From Bacteroides reticulotermitis JCM 10512 (lineage in GTDB: Bacteria; Bacteroidota; Bacteroidia; Bacteroidales; Bacteroidaceae): DNA of 64,000 bases. The DNA is taken from the NCBI RefSeq assembly GCF_000517545.1, contig NZ_BAIV01000013.1:1-64000 (forward strand), in the 5' to 3' direction. Shown here piece after piece: positions 38,323 to 46,259 of this stretch. Made by a program: the position numbers and the translations under genes. How positions within the stretch are numbered: the stretch's first letter is position 1; every line of letters starts with the position of its first letter. The notes beneath the pieces are model-generated. The model made no database searches. It was given only the letters and a program-made list of their open reading frames with translations, and had not been told where the DNA came from.

Positions 38323-38988
38323 ATGAAGTGTAATCGTATATTGCCAATTATCGTATTTGTTTCTATTGCTCAGTTGTTTTATGGGCAAGAAAGATCAGTA
38401 ATCAGAGGTGAATATCCAGATCACCCCTTAGATAATGAATTATTTAGTAGCCGGGATAGCCTTTCAACTGTTCAAGTAAATCTGTTTACTTATGGAAGAA
38501 TTGGGATTGAAGCTAGTGAAATTAATTTTAGAAATTTGTTTAGAAACTTTCCGATTTATGTAGATAATGCAAAAGACATAGAGTTGATGTATTATCATTA
38601 TGTCGGTGTAATTGAAAACCGGAAGCAGATAAAAAGATATGTAAAAAGGAATTTTCCGCCTTATGTACCTGCTTGGGGAACATCGGGAAATAGTGGGTGG
38701 AAATCTGACACTGGTAAGTTCTCTACTTGGCGGTTCACTATTGAACAAGACCCCTTTCGAATAGAAGATAAAGACTTTATTCACAAAGTAGAGCAAAAGA
38801 TACAATTAGGTGATGAAGTTTGGGAGGTTGTGTTTAAATTATGGGATACAACTTATCATTACTATGTGTTTGTAGACAGTAAAACCTACGAGGTCGTAAG
38901 GTACGGGAATATGTTTGGGAGAACTATTCCACAAAACCATATTGATTACGTAAACAGTAAGAACTTCTCGAATGGCGACATTCGGTAA
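38323..38988 (+). CDS. Secreted protein with DUF4369-like N terminus and unrelated C-terminal domain
   Basis: 221 aa. The first ~43 residues (FVSIAQLFYGQ...VIRGEYPDHPLDNEL) closely match those of the gene at 36773 (FASIAQLSCAQ...VIKGELPDHLFDNEY), but after this the two have nothing in common. The C-terminal ~150 residues are aromatic-rich (WKSDTGKFSTWRFTIEQDPF...YHYYVFVDSKTYEVVRYGN) and match no family I know. It looks like a recombinant of a DUF4369 leader with another domain. Confidence 0.6.
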   Translation: MKCNRILPIIVFVSIAQLFYGQERSVIRGEYPDHPLDNELFSSRDSLSTVQVNLFTYGRIGIEASEINFRNLFRNFPIYVDNAKDIELMYYHYVGVIENRKQIKRYVKRNFPPYVPAWGTSGNSGWKSDTGKFSTWRFTIEQDPFRIEDKDFIHKVEQKIQLGDEVWEVVFKLWDTTYHYYVFVDSKTYEVVRYGNMFGRTIPQNHIDYVNSKNFSNGDIR

Positions 38989-39300
38989 GTGACGAGTCTC
39001 AATTTCTGACTGAATATATTATCTTATTCAGAGTTAGTGAACTACTAAACAGACGAATTGCTGAAAGAATCATGAGTGTAACAAAATATTGTGCTATATT
39101 TGTGAAAATAAGTGCTTTGTTGATCGAGAGTACGCTGAAAAATATTATAGCAACGATTACGCTAATACCCATGGGCCTGCCCGTTTGAGAGTATTGGCAT
39201 TCGCAAATACGCCGGAATAAGTTAAGAACAGCGACTGGCTAGCAGATAAATGTCTAAACATATATATCAATTGTTGGAAACTAATAAATAAAAGTTGAGT
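38989..39300. other. Intergenic region with gene relics
   Basis: No intact gene. It holds a degenerate coding repeat (39020-39110) resembling 39553-39626 (ELLNRRIAERI...KYCA versus ELLSGRIIERF...EYCA), and a GH127-like 3' relic at 39127-39220. Confidence 0.55.
39127..39220 (+). pseudogene. Relic of a GH127-like gene 3' end
   Basis: Translation gives LKN-IIATITLIPMG in one frame and ARLRVLAFANTPE-stop in the next. This matches LKGQKEAITLIPMGAARLRISAFPNTRE-stop at the end of the GH127-like gene (35317-35408). DNA similarity extends past the stop (AAGAACA...GGCT..AGCAGA). The remainder of the gene is absent. It shows that a second GH127-like gene, or a duplication of this 3' end, once lay here. 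Confidence 0.7.
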
Positions 39301-39540
39301 ATGTGGAAGGTAATAGATGAAGTCTCTTGGGCGTTAGCCTTGTTGTATATTCTAGCTGCGGGTTTTTTGACACGGAATTATCCGCAGTATACTAATTGTA
39401 TGAAAGTGATTCTAATCGCTTTGGTACTTATGCTTATTATTCTTTTTACAATAAAACTATGCAAAGGCATAAAGACAAAACAGTGGAGGTACGTTATTAC
39501 TACTGCATGTTTGCTTGTCCTCTATTTCTTGTGTTTTTAG
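39301..39540 (+). CDS. Small membrane protein, three predicted transmembrane helices
   Basis: 79 aa from ATG 39301 (an in-frame TTG lies two codons upstream). Hydrophobic segments at about residues 8-25, 33-51 and 61-78 are separated by short basic loops (KLCKGIKTKQWR). No family recognised. After the stop, a shifted frame continues for ~25 codons of coding-like sequence, so the gene may be truncated by a frameshift. Confidence 0.5.
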   Translation: MWKVIDEVSWALALLYILAAGFLTRNYPQYTNCMKVILIALVLMLIILFTIKLCKGIKTKQWRYVITTACLLVLYFLCF

Positions 39541-39661
39541 TAAATGAAGTCTCAGGGCTGAATAATGAACTACTATCCGGACGAATTATTGAAAGGTTCG
39601 TGATAGTAGCGGAATATTGTGCTTGAGAATAAATGCTTTATTAATCTATAATCCGAATTGT

Positions 39662-40351
39662 ATGAATAAATTTTTCTTTTCAATGATGGTATGCCTAGTT
39701 CTAATGCTAGCACCTACATCATCGGCCTTAGCTCAAAAAAAGACTCAGAATATTTACACGTGTAAACTGGTAAGAGAGGCGAGAAGTAAGACACCGACTA
39801 TGTATGCGTCTACTTATCAGACGCAAAAGAGCGACTTGAAAAAGAATGTTGCTCAACGAAAGCGTACTCGTGATCAGAAGTTAAACGATGAAGCTTATGT
39901 AGTCCCCAAAGACAGCATCGCAATCTCCGAACGTGCTTATCGACGTGGGATGGGCACAAAACCTCTTTTATACTCGATCGAAAGAAGGAAAAAAGACACA
40001 AAGGTGACCTTTCTGCAACCTATTTATTATAGTTCGCAGTGGCTGCATTATAGTCAAGGATTTAAGATTGTCGATCAGAAGAGTGGAGATGAATATCACG
40101 TGCGGGGGTATGATGGTGGCGCATCTTTCGGGAAGTTGATGATTGTGAAAGGATGCAACTCCAAGTATGTGTATGTGAGCCTTTTGTTTCCTAAGCTGAA
40201 GAAACGTGTTCGAAAGATCGATATTCTGGAATTACCTCATAAAACAGATGCCTTACCCTCTAACGACGACGGTATTCCGAAATCATACTTTAATATAAAA
40301 GTGGAAGATTATCTTGTCACTTCTCAGAAAAATAAGAAGATCTATTATTAG
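39662..40351 (+). CDS. Secreted basic protein of unknown function
   Basis: 229 aa from ATG 39662, chosen because it starts the signal peptide (MNKFFFSMMVCLVLMLAPTSSALAQ). The mature part is Lys/Arg-rich near the N terminus, then appears beta-rich (VTFLQPIYYSSQWLHYSQGFKIVDQKSGDEYHVRGYDG). No recognisable domain. Same strand and spacing as its neighbours, suggesting a shared unit of envelope proteins. Confidence 0.6.
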   Translation: MNKFFFSMMVCLVLMLAPTSSALAQKKTQNIYTCKLVREARSKTPTMYASTYQTQKSDLKKNVAQRKRTRDQKLNDEAYVVPKDSIAISERAYRRGMGTKPLLYSIERRKKDTKVTFLQPIYYSSQWLHYSQGFKIVDQKSGDEYHVRGYDGGASFGKLMIVKGCNSKYVYVSLLFPKLKKRVRKIDILELPHKTDALPSNDDGIPKSYFNIKVEDYLVTSQKNKKIYY

Positions 40352-40435
40352 TTTAACTGATTATCAGAATTTGAAATGATAATAGTAGGTCTATGAACAT
40401 GCGTATTAACTGTTTTTGATATAAATTTATTCCAT

Positions 40436-41626
40436 ATGAGAAATCGAATTATGATTCTATGCACTTTCTGTGCTATTGCTATATTTTCTTCGGCCCAAGA
40501 GAGATTCTCTATCCGAGGTATTGCTAATGAGGAATTGAATAATCAATTGTTGTATTTATGCCTGATGGAAGATGGAAAGAAAGCTAAAGAAGTTGTTTTG
40601 GACAGTGTGACAGTGAAAAAAGGTAAGTTCTCTTTTTCCGGTGTACATCAGATGCCGGATATTGCAATCCTCAAGGATATGGATGGAGAAACCTATCCGT
40701 TGATTCTCGAAAAAGGAAAAATCTCAGTGAATATTGCTGCGAATGAGAGAGGAGGAACACCTTTAAATGACTCATTGAATATAGCTTTAAATCGTATGCA
40801 GCTTATAATGGATAATATGGTAAAAACATCAGAGGAAATTTATAAGTTTGTGACTGGAATGAAATCTGAGGAATTTGCTGATAAGATGATGAATGATACT
40901 GCATTTAGAGCAAGACATAATAAGATAGAGAAGAAGTTTTTTGCACAAATGGATTCAGTATCACATTGTATAAAGGACTATAAGAATAGTATAGTAGGTA
41001 TATACCTTTTCTCAATTGGAGGTATAGTGATGCCTTTTGAGGATATGAAGATTTTGATGAAAGAAGCTTCGCCTATGTTTACACAAAATAATTTGGTGAG
41101 AAACGTTGTAGAAAAGAAGACCCAAGCACAGTTGCGTATGAAGGCGGAAGTTGAAGAGACAATGTCCAAAGAGCAAATGGAAGAACAAAAAAAACGGCAG
41201 GATATGGATGCTAAGATAAAGGTTGGTGAACGTTTCCCAGATGCTAAAGTGAAAGATAATGCAGATGGAATGAAACTTTTGTCTGATTATGTGGGTAAGG
41301 GAAAATATGTATTGATTGACTTTTGGGCTTCATGGTGTGGACCTTGCCGGCATGAAATGCCCCATGTGAAAGCTGCCTATGAAAAATATACTTCTAAGGG
41401 ATTTGAGGTGATTAGCATATCTACAGATCGGAAACTGAAACCTTGGAGGGCTGCTATTGAAGAACTTGGAATGAATTGGGTACAATTGTTGGATGTGGAT
41501 GCTGCTGATATATATGGCATCTATGCGATACCCAGTACTTTTCTTGTAGATCCTACGGGGATTGTTATAGACAGAAATTTAAGGGGTGAAAAGCTGGAGG
41601 AAGCTTTATCGAAGTTGTTTGAATAA
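40436..41626 (+). CDS. TlpA/ResA-like thioredoxin-fold protein with DUF4369 N-terminal domain
   Basis: 396 aa, signal peptide to ~residue 20 (FSSAQ). Residues ~22-115 are a DUF4369 beta-domain (FSIRGIANEELNNQLLYL...LILEKGKISVNI). Residues ~120-255 are a helical linker. Residues ~262-396 are an AhpC/TSA-thioredoxin domain with WASWCGPC (Cys301, Cys304) and cis-Pro in IPSTFLVDP. It is predicted to be a periplasmic thiol-disulfide oxidoreductase. Such proteins are numerous in Bacteroides; the specific partner is unknown. It is followed by a terminator shared with the convergent M20 gene. Confidence 0.85.
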   Translation: MRNRIMILCTFCAIAIFSSAQERFSIRGIANEELNNQLLYLCLMEDGKKAKEVVLDSVTVKKGKFSFSGVHQMPDIAILKDMDGETYPLILEKGKISVNIAANERGGTPLNDSLNIALNRMQLIMDNMVKTSEEIYKFVTGMKSEEFADKMMNDTAFRARHNKIEKKFFAQMDSVSHCIKDYKNSIVGIYLFSIGGIVMPFEDMKILMKEASPMFTQNNLVRNVVEKKTQAQLRMKAEVEETMSKEQMEEQKKRQDMDAKIKVGERFPDAKVKDNADGMKLLSDYVGKGKYVLIDFWASWCGPCRHEMPHVKAAYEKYTSKGFEVISISTDRKLKPWRAAIEELGMNWVQLLDVDAADIYGIYAIPSTFLVDPTGIVIDRNLRGEKLEEALSKLFE

Positions 41627-41647
41627 TCGTTGGTTTGTTTTTACTGT

Positions 41648-41697
41648 ATTGGTGAATTGATAACTATTAGTAGGGTAACAACTATCAATTCACCAAT
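41648..41697. terminator. Bidirectional terminator between convergent genes
   Basis: ATTGGTGAATTGATA and TATCAATTCACCAAT form a perfect 15-bp stem with a 20-base loop, placed between the thioredoxin-like gene (plus) and the M20 gene (minus), whose stops are 79 bp apart. Confidence 0.8.
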
Positions 41698-41705
41698 GAC
41701 TTTTA

Positions 41706-42773
41706 TTAGAGTTGCAGTCCGTCCAGCAAATCCAGATACAGTTCGATAGCCTCTTCGATCTCTTTCAACATAATATACTCATCGGCGGTATGCGAGCGGG
41801 AAGAACGTCCCGGACCTATTTTGACCGATGGAAAGGACATTAATGCCTGATCCGACAGCGTGGGCGAGCCATAAGGGATACGTCCCATTTTTACGGCTTC
41901 CCGCACGAAAGGATGCTGCTCATCGATGCGCGAAGAGTTGAGACGGAAAGAGCGAGCTTGCGCATGGCAGGAGATATGCTTTTGGATTTCAGCAAATAAC
42001 TCCTCGTTCGTATAGAGTTCGTTACTCCGGATATCGACCACAAACGTGCATTTATCGGGAACGACATTGTGTTGTGTCCCGGCATTGATCACCGTTACGC
42101 TCATTTTAACCGGTCCCAACAAAGGAGATTCTTTCTCAAAACGATACTCACTGAACCATTTGATATCGTCCAGCGCTTTATAGATCGCATTGATTCCCTC
42201 TTCCCGGGCAGCGTGTCCCGCTTTGCCTGTGGCGGTAACGTCGAGCACCATCAATCCTTTTTCGGCAATGGCAGGTTGCATTTCGGTCGGTTCGCCTACG
42301 ATGGCAAAGGAAACCGGAGGAAGTCCCGGCAATACACTTTCGATTCCATCTTTGCCCGATACCTCTTCTTCGCAGGAAGCCAGATAAATCAGGTTGTAGC
42401 TTTGTGAGGTCTTACATAGTTGCAGAAACACCTGTAGGAGAGACACTACACTGGCGCCTGCATCGTTGCTGCCCAAGCCATATAGCTTTCCATTCTCTTC
42501 GCGTGGTGTGAAGGGATCTTTGCGCCATCCGTTCACCGGTTTGACCGTGTCGATGTGCGAGTTAAGCAGAATTGTAGGCTTCTTCAAGTCGAACATCGGG
42601 CTGAAACACCACACATTGTTACCTTTACGGCCCGTCTGCATACCTTCTGTTTCGATATAGTTTTGCAGGAAATCGGCGGCCTGCACCTCTTCCCGGCTCA
42701 GCGAAGGGATGCTAATCAGCGTCTTGAGTAAGCTTACAGCTTCTGTACTCATAGTGGGAATATCATATTTCAT
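41706..42773 (-). CDS. argE: M20 family deacylase, acetyl/succinylornithine deacetylase-like
   Basis: 355 aa, no signal peptide. M20 di-zinc ligands: His73 and Asp75 in NSHIDTV, Asp104 in GSNDAGAS, Glu135/Glu136 in SCEEEVSG (base and ligand), Glu161 in VGEPTEM, His328 in SRSHTADEY. A dimerisation lid (~180-280) contains GKAGHAARE. It resembles the ArgE/DapE branch. In Bacteroides arginine synthesis uses succinylated intermediates, so the substrate may be N-succinylornithine; this is inferred from family knowledge. It is divergent from the acyl-CoA synthetase. Confidence 0.8.
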   Translation of the reverse strand: MKYDIPTMSTEAVSLLKTLISIPSLSREEVQAADFLQNYIETEGMQTGRKGNNVWCFSPMFDLKKPTILLNSHIDTVKPVNGWRKDPFTPREENGKLYGLGSNDAGASVVSLLQVFLQLCKTSQSYNLIYLASCEEEVSGKDGIESVLPGLPPVSFAIVGEPTEMQPAIAEKGLMVLDVTATGKAGHAAREEGINAIYKALDDIKWFSEYRFEKESPLLGPVKMSVTVINAGTQHNVVPDKCTFVVDIRSNELYTNEELFAEIQKHISCHAQARSFRLNSSRIDEQHPFVREAVKMGRIPYGSPTLSDQALMSFPSVKIGPGRSSRSHTADEYIMLKEIEEAIELYLDLLDGLQL

Positions 42774-42812
42774 GGTGAGTCCTTTATTTAATACTTCATC
42801 TTAATATTTGCA

Positions 42813-42861
42813 CAAAGATAACCGTTTTGCATATTAGTTTCAAATAAAACTAATACCTTTG
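42813..42861. promoter_or_regulatory. Divergent promoters, Bacteroides -7 boxes
   Basis: CAAAGATA at 42813-42820 is TATCTTTG on the minus strand (for the M20 gene). TACCTTTG at 42854-42861 on the plus strand serves the acyl-CoA synthetase. Both match TAnnTTTG. Confidence 0.65.
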
Positions 42862-42887
42862 CGCCATATTCACTAATACTACAAAGT

Positions 42888-44693
42888 ATGAGTTACCACC
42901 ATCTATCTGTCTTGGTTCATCGCCAGGCTGAAAAATACGGCGACAAGATAGCATTGAAATACCGTAATTATGAGACTGCCCAGTGGATTCCTATTTCATG
43001 GAACCAGTTCTCGCAGACTGTACGGCAAGCGGCTAGTGCCTTCGTTGCTTTAGGAGTCAAGGAGCAAGAAAGTATAGGCATTTTCTCGCAAAACAAACCG
43101 GAATGGTTTTATACCGATTTCGCAGCTTTTGCCAACCGGGCTATCACTATCCCATTTTATGCAACCAGCTCACCCGCGCAGGCGCAGTACATTATCAACG
43201 ATGCCGAGATTCGTTTTCTGTTTGTCGGTGAGCAGTATCAGTACGATGCTGCTTTTAATGTTTTCGGACTTTGTGCTTCGTTGCAGCAATTGATCATCTT
43301 CGATCGGTCCGTGGTGAAAGATCCGCGTGACGTATCATCTATCTATTTCGATGAGTTCATGGCTTTAGGCGAAGGACTGCCTCATAATGACGAGGTAGAA
43401 GAACGTACTTCGCGTGCGTCATACGACGATTTGGCAAACATCCTTTATACTTCCGGAACAACGGGCGAGCCCAAGGGAGTAATGCTTCATCACTCCTGTT
43501 ACCTGGAGCAGTTCTATGCGCATGACGAACGGTTAACGACCATGACCGACAAAGATGTATCGATCAACTTCCTGCCGTTGACCCATGTGTTCGAGAAGGC
43601 TTGGTGTTATCTTTGTATTCACAAGGGAGTGCAAATCTGCATTAACCTGATTCCGGCTGATATCCAAATGACGATCAAAGAGATACGTCCGACACTGATG
43701 TGCAGTGTTCCGCGTTTCTGGGAGAAAGTGTATGCCGGTGTACAGGAAAAGATTAATGAAACGACCGGCTTCAAGAAAACCCTCATGCAGGATGCTATTA
43801 AAATAGGTCGGATTCATAATATCGACTATCTGCGTTTGGGGAAAACTCCGCCACTAATGATTCACCTGAAATATAAGTTCTACGAGAAGACAGTCTACCA
43901 ACTATTGAAAAAGACAGTCGGTATTGAGAACGGGAACTTCTTCCCGACTGCCGGTGCCGCTGTACCCGATGAGATCAACGAATTCGTGCACTCTGTGGGG
44001 ATTAATATGATCGTTGGCTACGGACTGACCGAATCTACCGCTACCGTGTCATGTACACTTCCGGTTGGTTACGATATCGGTTCGGTGGGTGTTATCATGC
44101 CCGGCGTGGAAGTTAAGATCGGAGAAAATGATGAGATCTTACTTCGTGGTAAGAGCATCACGAAAGGATATTATAAGAAAGCGGAAGCTACGGCAGCCGC
44201 ATTCGATGCCGATGGATGGTTCCGTACGGGTGATGCCGGATATTTTAAAAACGGACAACTCTATTTGACCGAGCGCATCAAAGACCTGTTCAAAACATCG
44301 AACGGTAAATACGTTGCACCGCAAGCCTTGGAGACTAAGTTGGTGATCGACCGATACATTGACCAGATTGCCATCATAGCCGACCAACGCAAGTTTGTGT
44401 CTGCGCTGATTGTACCCGTGTATGGCTTTGTGAAAGAGTATGCCAAGGAAAAAGGTATTGAATATACGGATATGGCCGAACTGTTGCAGCATCCCAAGAT
44501 CGTCGGACTTTTCCGTGCCCGTATTGACACCTTGCAACAGCAGTTTGCTCACTACGAACAGATCAAACGCTTCACACTGCTGACCGAACCGTTCAGCATG
44601 GAACGTGGCGAGTTGACTAATACATTGAAGCTGAAACGCTCGGTTGTTAATCGTAACTATGCCGAGGTGATCGATAAAATGTATGCAGAGTAA
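42888..44693 (+). CDS. Long-chain acyl-CoA synthetase (AMP-binding)
   Basis: 601 aa, cytosolic. ANL-superfamily motifs: A3 loop YTSGTTGEPKG (188-197), NFLPLTHVFEK, GYGLTESTATVS (A5), GWFRTGDAGYF (A7) and ERIKDLFKTSNGKYVAPQALE (A8). Layout and length match the FadD-like subgroup (AMP-dependent synthetase, FAA1 type). It activates fatty acids with ATP and CoA. Its own promoter lies at 42854. Frame intact. Confidence 0.9.
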   Translation: MSYHHLSVLVHRQAEKYGDKIALKYRNYETAQWIPISWNQFSQTVRQAASAFVALGVKEQESIGIFSQNKPEWFYTDFAAFANRAITIPFYATSSPAQAQYIINDAEIRFLFVGEQYQYDAAFNVFGLCASLQQLIIFDRSVVKDPRDVSSIYFDEFMALGEGLPHNDEVEERTSRASYDDLANILYTSGTTGEPKGVMLHHSCYLEQFYAHDERLTTMTDKDVSINFLPLTHVFEKAWCYLCIHKGVQICINLIPADIQMTIKEIRPTLMCSVPRFWEKVYAGVQEKINETTGFKKTLMQDAIKIGRIHNIDYLRLGKTPPLMIHLKYKFYEKTVYQLLKKTVGIENGNFFPTAGAAVPDEINEFVHSVGINMIVGYGLTESTATVSCTLPVGYDIGSVGVIMPGVEVKIGENDEILLRGKSITKGYYKKAEATAAAFDADGWFRTGDAGYFKNGQLYLTERIKDLFKTSNGKYVAPQALETKLVIDRYIDQIAIIADQRKFVSALIVPVYGFVKEYAKEKGIEYTDMAELLQHPKIVGLFRARIDTLQQQFAHYEQIKRFTLLTEPFSMERGELTNTLKLKRSVVNRNYAEVIDKMYAE

Positions 44694-44714
44694 AAGTTTT
44701 TTTAGTCTTTTACC

Positions 44715-44722
44715 TATCTTTG
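44715..44722 (+). promoter_or_regulatory. prfB -7 promoter box
   Basis: TATCTTTG matches the Bacteroides -7 box TAnnTTTG, 43 bp before the prfB ATG and 22 bp after the preceding stop. Confidence 0.55.
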
Positions 44723-44764
44723 CAGGCAAATTGTGAAACTATTAATTGAAAACAGGAAAATAGA

Positions 44765-45881
44765 ATGATTACTATTGAACAGCTTAAAGACGTGAAAGAG
44801 CGCACCGATGCGCTGAGGAGGTACCTTTGACGTCGACGGAAAGAAAATTCAAGTCGAAGAAGAACAACTAAGAACCCAGGCCCCCGGGTTTTGGGAAGAT
44901 CAGAAGAAAGCAGAGGCGCAGATGAAACTGGTGAAAGATCTGCAAAAATGGATTGATGGATATAATGAGATCAAGACATTGGCGGATGAACTGGCACTGT
45001 CGTTTGACTTTTATAAAGAAGAACTCGTAACGGAGGAAGATGTAGATGCGGCTTATGCCAAAGCTGTCGAAAAGTTAGACTCGCTCGAACTAAAGAATAT
45101 GCTTCGCGAAGAAGCCGATTCGATGGACTGCGTGCTAAAGATCAACTCCGGAGCCGGTGGTACGGAGAGCCAGGATTGGGCGTCGATGCTGATGCGTATG
45201 TATCTGCATTATGCCGAAGCAAACGGCTATAAAGCAACCATTGCTAATCTTCAGGAAGGAGACGAGGCAGGCATCAAGACCTGTACCATCAATATCGAAG
45301 GTGATTTCGCTTACGGTTATTTGAAGGGAGAGAACGGCGTACACCGTTTGGTTCGTGTGTCGCCTTACAACGCACAGGGAAAGCGTATGACTTCGTTTGC
45401 TTCTGTATTTGTTTCTCCACTTGTGGACGACAGTATCGAAGTCAACATCGAAACAGCACGCATCTCATGGGATACGTTCCGAAGCGGTGGAGCCGGCGGA
45501 CAGAACGTGAACAAGGTAGAATCGGGTGTTCGTCTTCGGTATCAGTACAAAGATCCGTATTCAGGTGAAGAAGAAGAAATCCTGATTGAGAATACCGAAA
45601 CGCGTGACCAACCCAAGAACCGCGATAACGCTATGCGCCAGTTACGCTCTATCTTATATGATAAAGAGTTGCAGCATCGTATGGCCGAACAGGCGAAAGT
45701 GGAAGCGGGTAAGAAGAAAATCGAATGGGGATCACAAATCCGTAGCTATGTGTTCGACGACCGTCGCGTAAAGGATCACCGTACGAATTTCCAAACCTCC
45801 GATGTTAACGGCGTGATGGACGGGGAGATAGAGGGTTTTATCAAGGCCTATCTAATGGAATTCTCGTCGCAGGAGAACTAA
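44765..45881 (+). CDS. prfB: Peptide chain release factor 2, with programmed +1 frameshift
   Basis: ATG 44765 gives 21 codons ending ...RRYL, then TGA at 44828-44830. The shift site is CTT-TGA-C with an internal Shine-Dalgarno AGGAGG (44816-44821) three bases upstream of CTT, the classic RF2 autoregulation signal. Reading on at +1 (GAC GTC GAC) gives DVDGKKIQVEEEQLRTQAPGFWED and the full protein, ~371 aa. The GGQ catalytic loop is GGAGGQNVNKVESGVR; the stop-recognition tripeptide region is VSPYNAQGKRMTSF. Low RF2 slows decoding of TGA and favours the shift. This frameshift is genuine regulation, unlike those in the PUL. Confidence 0.96.
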
Positions 45882-45963
45882 AATAAGATTTAGTTAGCTT
45901 TATTCTTGGAAAGTTAAAATATTTACTCTTATTTTGTTAGTGTTGAACTTAAAGCTAGCAATT

Positions 45964-46098
45964 ATGAGTAAAGGCAAGAAGAAAAAATCACAGAGTAAAA
46001 AGGAAGAAGAACAGGCTCACAAAATAGTTAAAGTCTTATTCGTGACATTGATTGTTCTGGGCCTAATCATGTTGATTGGAATTTCCGTTTTAAACTAA
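45964..46098 (+). CDS. 44-aa membrane microprotein downstream of prfB
   Basis: ATG 45964: a strongly basic N terminus (MSKGKKKKSQSKKEEEQAHK) followed by one hydrophobic helix of ~20 residues (IVKVLFVTLIVLGLIMLIGI). It lies 82 bp after prfB and just before a strong terminator, so it is probably in the prfB unit. Composition is typical of single-pass microproteins. Function unknown. Confidence 0.6.
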   Translation: MSKGKKKKSQSKKEEEQAHKIVKVLFVTLIVLGLIMLIGISVLN

Positions 46099-46101
46099 TT
46101 G

Positions 46102-46160
46102 ATTCACCACAGATTTCACCGATTCACTCGAATGGTGTATGCTGTGGTGAATTCTTTTTT
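46102..46160 (+). terminator. Terminator of the prfB unit
   Basis: ATTCACCACAG (46102-46112) pairs perfectly with CTGTGGTGAAT (46142-46152), followed by TCTTTTTT. It lies immediately upstream of the Pho-box-like array. Confidence 0.85.
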
Positions 46161-46161
46161 A

Positions 46162-46241
46162 TTGTAATCGTTTTGTAATCCGACTGTCATTTTACTGTAT
46201 TCGCAATGTAATCTCATTGTCGTTCATATGTATTACTTTTG
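46162..46241 (+). promoter_or_regulatory. Seven-unit Pho-box-like array and promoter
   Basis: NTGT(A/C) units start at 46162, 46173, 46184, 46195, 46206, 46217 and 46228, each exactly 11 bp after the last: TTGTAATC, TTGTAATC, CTGTCATT, CTGTATTC, ATGTAATC, TTGTCGTT, ATGTATTA. The PhoB box of other bacteria is an 11-bp direct repeat of CTGTCAT with A/T spacers. TACTTTTG at 46234-46241 fits the -7 box, 18 bp before the porin ATG. The array occupies the activator and -33 region. Confidence 0.75.
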
Positions 46242-46259
46242 CTCCAAATTTAGTAGCAA

